From Phorcus lineatus (lineage: Eukaryota; Mollusca; Gastropoda; Trochida; Trochidae): a stretch of DNA of 64,000 bases. The notes under the pieces were generated by a model. The model was given only the letters and a program-made list of their open reading frames with translations, was not told the DNA's origin and did no database searches. The DNA lies in assembly GCA_921293015.1 (NCBI GenBank), contig OV121086.1:34285194-34349193 (forward strand), in the 5' to 3' direction. This document shows positions 13,501-22,500 of the stretch, piece after piece. The position numbers and the translations under genes are program-made. Every line of letters begins with the position of its first letter. Position 1 is the first letter of the stretch.

Positions 13501-16500
13501 TCTTGAATGGTCAGCTCTCGGCTAATATGACAAGCAAGGCAAGATATTCTCTCTCCGAGGACAAACTCATCAGACAACAGCTACAGTACAGGGCTATGGT
13601 AGGTGGAGTTGGAGACTTTAGGGGTTATGAAAAAAAGGAAAGCTTATAATTTAGCATATCTCATGAAAGGTCAACTCTTACTCACAGTTAACTCCCTCAC
13701 ATCCTGGTGTCCAGTAACACGCCACGCCGCTAATGGCTGAAATATTGCCCAAGCCGCATTAAACAATAACTCGCTCACCCACTCAAGTAACATGTTCTTC
13801 AGAGGTATCCTGCTATGTATTTCATGTACAGTTAGGGTAAATTCCACAGGGTCATGAAAAGTCATCAGTTATCCAACATTTATGATTATCCAACATCAAT
13901 CCTGTTACCAAAGTAATCACAGACCTCAAAAAGAGTCATTACTTGTCCAAAGATTTTACCTATCCAGTTTTTAAAAAGTGAGCTTAATATGATTGTCCAA
14001 TAATGTCTAAGATCGTTTTCGTGATGAACATATTAGAATGTCTTTCATCGACTGATTTGTTCACAGACTCTGAACGTGCTGGACATGGACAGCTTCACGG
14101 AGCAGAAGCAGACGCACATAGTGAAGGTGTTGGACTGCGACACCATCTCCCAGGTGAAGGAGAAGATCCTCGATGCCATGTACAAGAACGCTCCCTTTAG
14201 CAGTCGGCCCGCCAAGGAGGATCTTGATCTCGGTAAGATCACTGTCTCCTTCGAAACATATCTTGAGCTACATATGCATATCATGTGTATATGTGGCTTG
14301 AAATATGATTTTGTCGAGACAAGAATGTTTAACTGACATATGAGAAAACACTTGTAATTTATTGTTAACTTTTGTTGACAAAATTAAAGTTGAGAAATGT
14401 TTTAGTTAATTTTAATTTTGACATTCGGCCATCCTCTTAATAATTTGTTATTTGTATGCGAAGGAGAGATATGAAATTTAAATGTCATATCATAATTTTC
14501 ATCATATTTGCCATAATGCTTTCAGTATGATTAAAGGGAAGTAACTCTTGTTACAGTTTTGCGTGATGAGTGTTTTCTTATATGGTCAACTGTACGCAAT
14601 CAGTTTCATTTCACTTTTGATAATGAATTGAAACAGTGTTTTCATTGATTGTTTTGATGAAAAGATAACTGATTTGTGTCACAAAACATAATTAATTGTG
14701 GTGTTTAAGTCATAATCATCCATTCATAATTTTGCTTACTGCTATAGCTGCCAAAAACATCACATGCGGTTCAAGCAAATAGAAATCTATATCACTCGCT
14801 ATGATCACTTTCTTTATTTACTTAATTTTTTTCTTAAATTTAATTTAAAGCTATTTCAGTAATAAATTCTCTATTTTTGTGTTCTCTTTGCTTTATATAT
14901 ACTTTTTGAGTTGATTTTGTGTGTTTTATTTATTTTCTCCTATCTAAGGGTAGTGTGATATTAAGGGTGGCATACATGAAATATACAAGGGGCGTTATTA
15001 TTTACAAATCTGCAGTGTGTGAAATGTAGTGCATGCTGGGATAGGGCCCATTGCGCGGTGAAAGACGACATCTTGCTAGTCTTGCAATCTCATATCTTGT
15101 TTGGAATGTTTTGTACTTTTTGTGACTATATTCACTAATCAACCTATATTATCTTGCTCATGAATCATGTATATAATTTATTTGTCATATGTTACATAGA
15201 TAAATGTCATTCTTTAGTTCAATTACTATTTAATATTTTGGTAAGAATAAAATTTTCTGGATATATCATTACTTATATTTTGGCGCAGTGGCACTGAATA
15301 AGTGAGGTGATATTTTAATTGTAAATCATGAATATGTTTGGTTTGGAATAGGTATTTCAGATCAGGATCAAAATTTGGAACAAACTAAGTTGAAAAAAAA
15401 ACTTAACTTTTTTTGATAAAACAACAAATAGATTTTGAAAAAAATTATTTTTTCAAACGAGCAAGTCTAATTAATTAGGGGCATGTTATAACAGTATTGT
15501 TTCAGTTGTTTGGGAATGGTACATTATGTCAATACTAACACCTTTTTTGCTTGTTTATTTAATTTCTTATTACTTATTTTACAATCACTTGCAATTTTGA
15601 AATTCATAATGCAAAAAGATTATAATCACATTACAAATTGCAAGTGGTTTTTAATATTTTTGTTTATTTATTATCTTTATAATAAAAATTAAGACTTTAG
15701 TCATATCTACTTTTGCTTTCCTTTCTTCTGCAAACCCTTTCCTTAATCTTTGTTTACATTGATATTTATTAATTTATTATGTTATTGATAATTATTTATC
15801 CTATTAAAGTAATGAATATATTTTAACATAATTTTTGCATATTGAATAGCTTGTTTAAAGATTTGCTTGAACATAGTTGTTTCATTGTAGTTTTAGTTGC
15901 ATGTTTCATCGGGAATGGACAGACATCAGTAGCTTAATTAATTAATTCAAAAAGAATTTAAATCGCTCGTTAATTTTCACTTTAACATTTTGAGTTGTAT
16001 TTATTTGGCAAAACACATGCCAAAATATTTTATATATGTTACACGATTTGTGTTTTACAGAGCCATTGTGTATGTTACACTGGCTAAAACAGATGTATGT
16101 CTATGCATGAAAATTTTGAATCTATGAATAAGCTTTTATATAACATAAAAACAACCATTTTTCTTTTTTGATAAAAATTGTCATTTTTATGAAGTTTTTT
16201 AAAAATGTCCTTTCCGACCATTTAATTATTATCATTTGCTTTTCAAAATTGATTGTTGTTGAGAGATTATTTGAATCAATGAATGATGATTTCACGTAAT
16301 GGAATGTTTGTTGAATTATTTCGGATTCTTGCCATGTACCTTTTATGTATGAACCTACATACTTCCTGACCTATTTGCATTAAGTAAAGTTTTAATTATC
16401 TCTAAATTTATATTTATTATTTGTCCCAAGGCATGCCCAGTTAACAGTCTAATGCTGTAAAGAACATACAAAATGAAGCGTTAAGGGTCTAACGAATATT

Positions 16501-19500
16501 TTTTATTAGCAAATTATACAAAAAGGGAAGTTTTAATGCTTTGAAAAAAATTTGGTTTTTAAAATATAGAAAAAGAAGAAAAAAAATCTTTAATAGTTTT
16601 GTCTTTAAAAGCGCAAGGTATTCAATATTATTTAAGATTTAAGAAATATTTTCACATTTACTTTTATCTTATGCCACTAATTTTGACCCCATAACCATAG
16701 AAACCCTTATCCTTTAGTTGGTATTAAATTCCTCTTAACAACTACTGAACTCTGTCCACGTCCTTTCACTTTACATGATATGGCAAAACTTTACAACAGG
16801 ATTCATATCATCGTTTGTCCTATCAACACATTTTGGACAAAAATGTTGCATTATTTTACTGATAATTGATAGTTATAAATTTAATTTTAACAGAAACTGA
16901 ATTTTGGAAAAACGTTTTTGATAAGTTGTATAGTGTTATTGTAGAATTAATTTTCTTTTGTTCAATGATTTGTTATAGTTTGCAACCAGTCATTACTGTT
17001 AAGGTCCCTGGTTAATCATAGTTGGTTGCTTGGTGATAAAACAAGATTTTAGTTTTTTGGTCCCTGACATACAAAGATGTCATGAACATTCAAAACGTTC
17101 ACAAAGTCAGCTAAGAATTGTCAAGTTTTGTAATGATTAAAAGTATTTTACCCTTCTGCCCGAGTCTCAGAATATTCTAGAAGATGCTCTTGGTCATATG
17201 GTAATCTTTGATAACTGCAAATTATGATTCCCTCGTACATTGTCTTTGAAAACTTGATACATGCAAATTGGATATTTGGAATTATCTACTACCCAGGAAA
17301 TGCTGCAGGTTAAGTGTTAATATTAGAAGGTCTGATCCAAAGCTCATGAACCGGTTACCACACTACCAGACCTAGTCCATCTGCTGGTGTAGTCCAATTA
17401 ACTACTTGTTAATGTACAAAGTTTTGCCATATCACCTCCATTAAATGCATGGTTTCATCGTCGTTCATCATCATGAGGTTGTCTCCCTTGGCATGCTAGA
17501 GGGCGCTCCACACTGCAGAGCGGGGTTAACGGGGTCGTGTTGTTTCCTTATTGACAGTATTGTTTGGTCACCCTCCAGAATGGCTATGCCATGAAAAATC
17601 TCCAAGACAGCTCATCCTTCACGACGAGGACGCTTCCTCCAAGACGGAATCCGACTGCAAGAGGTTGAATACTCTCAATCACTATCAGGTACGTGCTTAC
17701 GTCCAATTTCATGTTACCACATCGTGTAGTGCTCAGATGGTCAATTAAAACAGAAATTAAAGATGAGTGTTTCAACTTTTGAAAAGGGGTTACTCCTTTA
17801 ACCAAATTTCTTTTTTGAAGCCCTAAAACCCCTTCTCCAGACCTTCCATTTGTGGGGACTCCATTTTCTTCTCCTCTCACTCTTGTGCAAGAAACAAGTA
17901 TAGCGTAAAATAAAGTGGAAAATAAGAATCATTTTATACAAATACGGGATCATTTGGTGATTAATTGGTAAAGCACATTTTGCATATCATTAAAAAAAAT
18001 TTCCTTAACAATGTGATCAAACTGTCCTGAACTCTCTTATCTTTTTGATGCATATGAAAATTTCATCAATAAAAAAATATACATGAGTATTTGAAAATTA
18101 AAAAAGTTGGCTGTTCGTCAATTATTGTCATGGTGATGTTAATTTTACATGTATGTGACTCTTGAGTGATGAGCATCTGGTAACATCAGTTGAATTAACT
18201 GACTGAGATTCCTTATTAGTAGTGAAATAAGCAACTTCAAACTGTTCCATAGCAACCAGTAATATCAGACGTTTTACAGAGGTAAGATAGGAGGACTTCA
18301 TTTTTTGTTAGCTCGGTTGAAAGAGAATGGTAAGTTTTATATTTGAATTGTTCTTGGTTATTATTTTGTATGTATACCTGCAATGATTTCAGGTTCCTGA
18401 CGGTGCGTACGTGGCCATCGTACCCAAACAGGATTCAGTCTACAACTCTTCCATCATATCTGATAAATCAAATAAGTTTGGTAAGTAGCATCATGTCTTT
18501 GATATATAAACATTATCTAAACGTCAAATAACTTCATATGCTTTGGCACATTATTATGATATATATAATGATTATTAACATTCTTCTTCAGGCAAAATGC
18601 CATTCAATCAAAGTTCATTGTTATGAAAATAAATATTCTTCTTCAGACCAAATGCCATTCAATTTAAGTCGATTATTATATATATATAATGATTATAAAT
18701 ATTCTTCTTCAGACCAAATGATTTTCAATCCAAGTCCATTATGATATATGTGATGATAATAAATATTCTTCTTCAGACCAAATATCTTTCAATCAAAGTC
18801 CATTATGATATATGAATTATGATGATTATAAATATTCTTTTTTAGACCAAATGCCATTCAATCGAAGTCCACCGATGAACCGCACTGTGATATCACCACA
18901 ATCCATTACCGTTGACTTTGACAACAATGGAGTCAAGTATTACCATTTGGTGAGTCTAGCCTTGTTGTGTATAGATACCATAATTAGACATACCTTCCGT
19001 TCAGATAATGTGTTACGCAGTGGTTAGCGCGTTCGGCTTCGGATCAAGAGGTCTGTGGTTGAATCCCGCTAGGGGCTCAGTAACTTTGTCTGCATCAGAC
19101 AACTGTTCTACACGCAGTAAGGTTTGGGTGCAATGCTTCACTGAATTTCAGCGCAGCACCACCCATGGTTTGCTAGTTCCAGCTGATGCTCGCAGGTTTT
19201 ACCGCAATGCATAGCCACAATGATCTTACGGGCTTTCTAATATAAGTGAAATACACTTGAAAGTGGCGTTAAACCCAAAATCACCTCACAACAAATGTAA
19301 CATTGTTGTATTTGGGATCACACTATCTGCAATAGTACAGATTATTAATCCCATTGTTAGGGTCTAGTTTATTGACATAAAGCAATTTAATATCTTTGTT
19401 ATTTTTTGGAAGGGAGTTGAATTTGGTTTTACATGTGTTTAACTATATATATTGTTTTATGATTTCATTGAATTATCAAATTTTATTCTCAGCAAATAAT

Positions 19501-22500
19501 GCTTTGTATGATTTAATTATGTTTGAATGATTTTATAATTTTGAATCATGTGACAAAAGGCTGTAAACAAGGGATATCACATTGTGAAAAGATTGTCGCC
19601 TTTGTTGGTAATAATGAATAAAATTCTACAAGTTTGGCCCTCCAAATGGCGATTAGTTATTATCTGCTTATAGAAACACTTGATGTGTGCAATTATGTTC
19701 TACTTGAATTATCTTGGATTTAAACAGTCAATGTTGCACTTGAAATCATGAAAGAGCTGTTTCAATGACCTTTTGAGAATTGTTATTGTTTTCTACTTGA
19801 GTATTTATAGTCCTAAAGTGGCTCCTTTAATTCTACAAACTTAATTTAGAATTTCAAATACTTCATAAGATATTCTTCTTTTGAAAATGATATAACAAAG
19901 TTTTTATAAATATGATATATTTTTTAATGAAAGTGAATTATCTAGTGTTTTGAACATGTTAACTTAATGAACAAGTATGGAAAAAACAATGAGTATATTA
20001 TATATCATAAAATGATATCTTAAAACATAATATTATATTGTTGTTTTTCTGTACGTAGATACATAGCAGAATTAGCCTTATGTTTTTAGAATAAAATCAG
20101 TGATCTGACTTTGTAAATAATTCAGCTCTTAGAGCCTTTAAACTTTGTGTTTTGCATGATAGGACATTTTAAACAGTTACGAATTTTGTAATTTATGAAA
20201 TATCCTTATTATTTCTCCAAACTCACTTATAAACAGAAAGATTTGGTTTCACCGCTAAACCACTAATGGTTTGCTGGTTCCAGCCATTGCTTGTAGGTTT
20301 CATTACGATTCATATCCACAAAATTGATCCAGGCTTCCCCCTTGAAATATATGAGCTTTCATGTTAGGAGTGTTAGACTCGATTGATAAAGGTGACCAAG
20401 TGGTTAAAACATGTAAGCTAATTGAATAAATGTATGTGGCTAACATCTCCCTGGTTTCATACTAATTTTCTTTATATGGTTGAACTTTCAAGATTTACTT
20501 TAACCTTTGTAGAAACATATTTCCGTTTTTTAATGAATTATTTCAATTGTTTGATTTGCTGTTGCAGGTGCGTCACCATGACACCGACCCACAGAGAGAG
20601 GGTGACAGGGGAAGCAAGATGGTGACAGAGATCTACCTGCCTAGGCTCCTTGTAACAAAGGTGAGATCACCTCGTTATCTTACCTGGGTATGATTTATTC
20701 CCCAGTTTCAGGTGTTAATAATATAAGGTTAGAAATAATGTTGTATAATGGAAGAAATGCATGTAATTCACTACAATGTGGTAAAGTGGTAGAAAGTTAG
20801 CACTTACCTGACAAAGTAAGTAACAAATTTGATTTTTTTTTGCATTTGCACACCTTGTTGACAACGTTTTTTGCATAAACTCTTTGTGCAGGTATCCCGT
20901 ATTAAAATTTTAGAAATTTTGAATTCAAGTGAGTTCACAGGTGAAAAAATAATGTTAACCCCCTTTGCGCCAAAAACACAAACTTGACCCAACCTTCTCT
21001 TTTCCAGGGTACATTACAGCAGTTTGTTGATGATCTGTTCGAGCGCATCTTCAGTACTGCTCATCGAGGGTCTGCGTTGCCATTAGCGATAAAGTACATG
21101 TTCGACTTCCTGGACGACCAGGCCCTTCTTCATAACATCCAGGAACCGGAAACTGTGCACACGTGGAAGTCTAACAGGTAAGGTTTAAACGAAAAAGGGT
21201 AATTTTCTTGGCTCATTTCATCATTTATGTGTGTAAATATTTGTGACATTAAAATTTTTTTTTAATAATTATCTTTTCTATTCATCAGAACAAGTGCAAT
21301 TATAAATTTGCTAGCCAAAAATTATTATTTGTAAGAACAAATTTTATACTATTTTTTATGCTGCCCGAACTTCTCAAATAAAATTGAAATATCTTCCTCT
21401 TGTATCTTTATTTGTGCCAACAAAAAGTTGAAAAAGTTTTTCTCACTGTGGTTAGTGTTGATAATTGAATAAGCCCCGAAACAAATAACACACAAAACCT
21501 GCCATATATGTGCAGGTGTCTTGATCTATATATCTATACATTATCAAAATGTTTTCTTTTTTTTCAACCATCAAACCTTCCAACATTTGTTCCCACAGTC
21601 TACCTCTCCGTTTCTGGGTAAACGTGATAAAGAATCCCAACTTCGTCTTTGACATCTACAAATCCCCGATCGTAGACTCATGCTTGACGGTGGTAGGTCA
21701 GACGTTCATGGATTCCTGTTCCGTCAGTGAGCACAGACTTGGTAAAGATTCCCCCTCAAGCAAACTGCTGTATGCCAAAGATATTCCTAAGTACAAGAAG
21801 TGGGTCGAAAGGTAAGAAAAAAATACGAAAAAGAATCCACAACTCGTTAGAAAAGGAATTTCACTGCAGTATAACCCATGATTTTCTAGTTTCAGTCGAT
21901 GCTTACAGGTGTCACCATAATGCATATCCACAATAGTTTTGTTGGCTTTCTCCTTGCAATAATACCAGCAGTCGGGATATAAATGAAATTCTCTTGAAAT
22001 GAGCATTTAAACCAATATCACCTCACTGCAATAGAAAAGGCATTTTGGGAGTCTTAAGATGTTATGCTTTGGAATTATTTACTATGTTAACCTCTGTACC
22101 TCAATGAAGTCTCCAAAGGAATTAACTATTATTCATTTACACTGACAGAATTACAGAAGTAGGTAAAATTTATTCGGTTTATAAAGTAGGTTGTTTGGGT
22201 TATATTCTTAGTGGTAAGAAGTAAGAAAATTATTTTTGTTTCCAGATATTACCAGGATATCAAGATGATGCCCGCTATCAGCGACCAGGATATGACGGCC
22301 ATGCTCACAGAGGAGTCGCGGGTAAATATAATTCCTTGAATGGACCGATTCATCATTACAACCAGTAATCATTGTGTATGAAAAGAGGCACATCTGCCAG
22401 TCAGTAACCAGGTTTGGGCTGGCTGGTAACTTTTGGAAGTGTTTCTTAAATTTTGGGCCATAATTGACAAAATCACACTTTTGGACTGGTAACTTTTCAG

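Noticed and set aside
13527-13598. A mutually exclusive alternative plexin exon
   Set aside because: The duplicated half-exon has no convincing branch point or acceptor and lacks the first half of exon 15, so a functional swap is unlikely.
17495-17510. CTCF-core-like ctagagggcgc in a plexin intron
   Set aside because: Such a degenerate 10- to 11-mer is expected several times by chance in the window, and one consensus base is missing.
19009-19090. Possible tRNA gene (A box and B box seen)
   Set aside because: The A and B boxes are decayed and the flanking sequence continues as a SINE body shared with other copies, so it is a SINE head.
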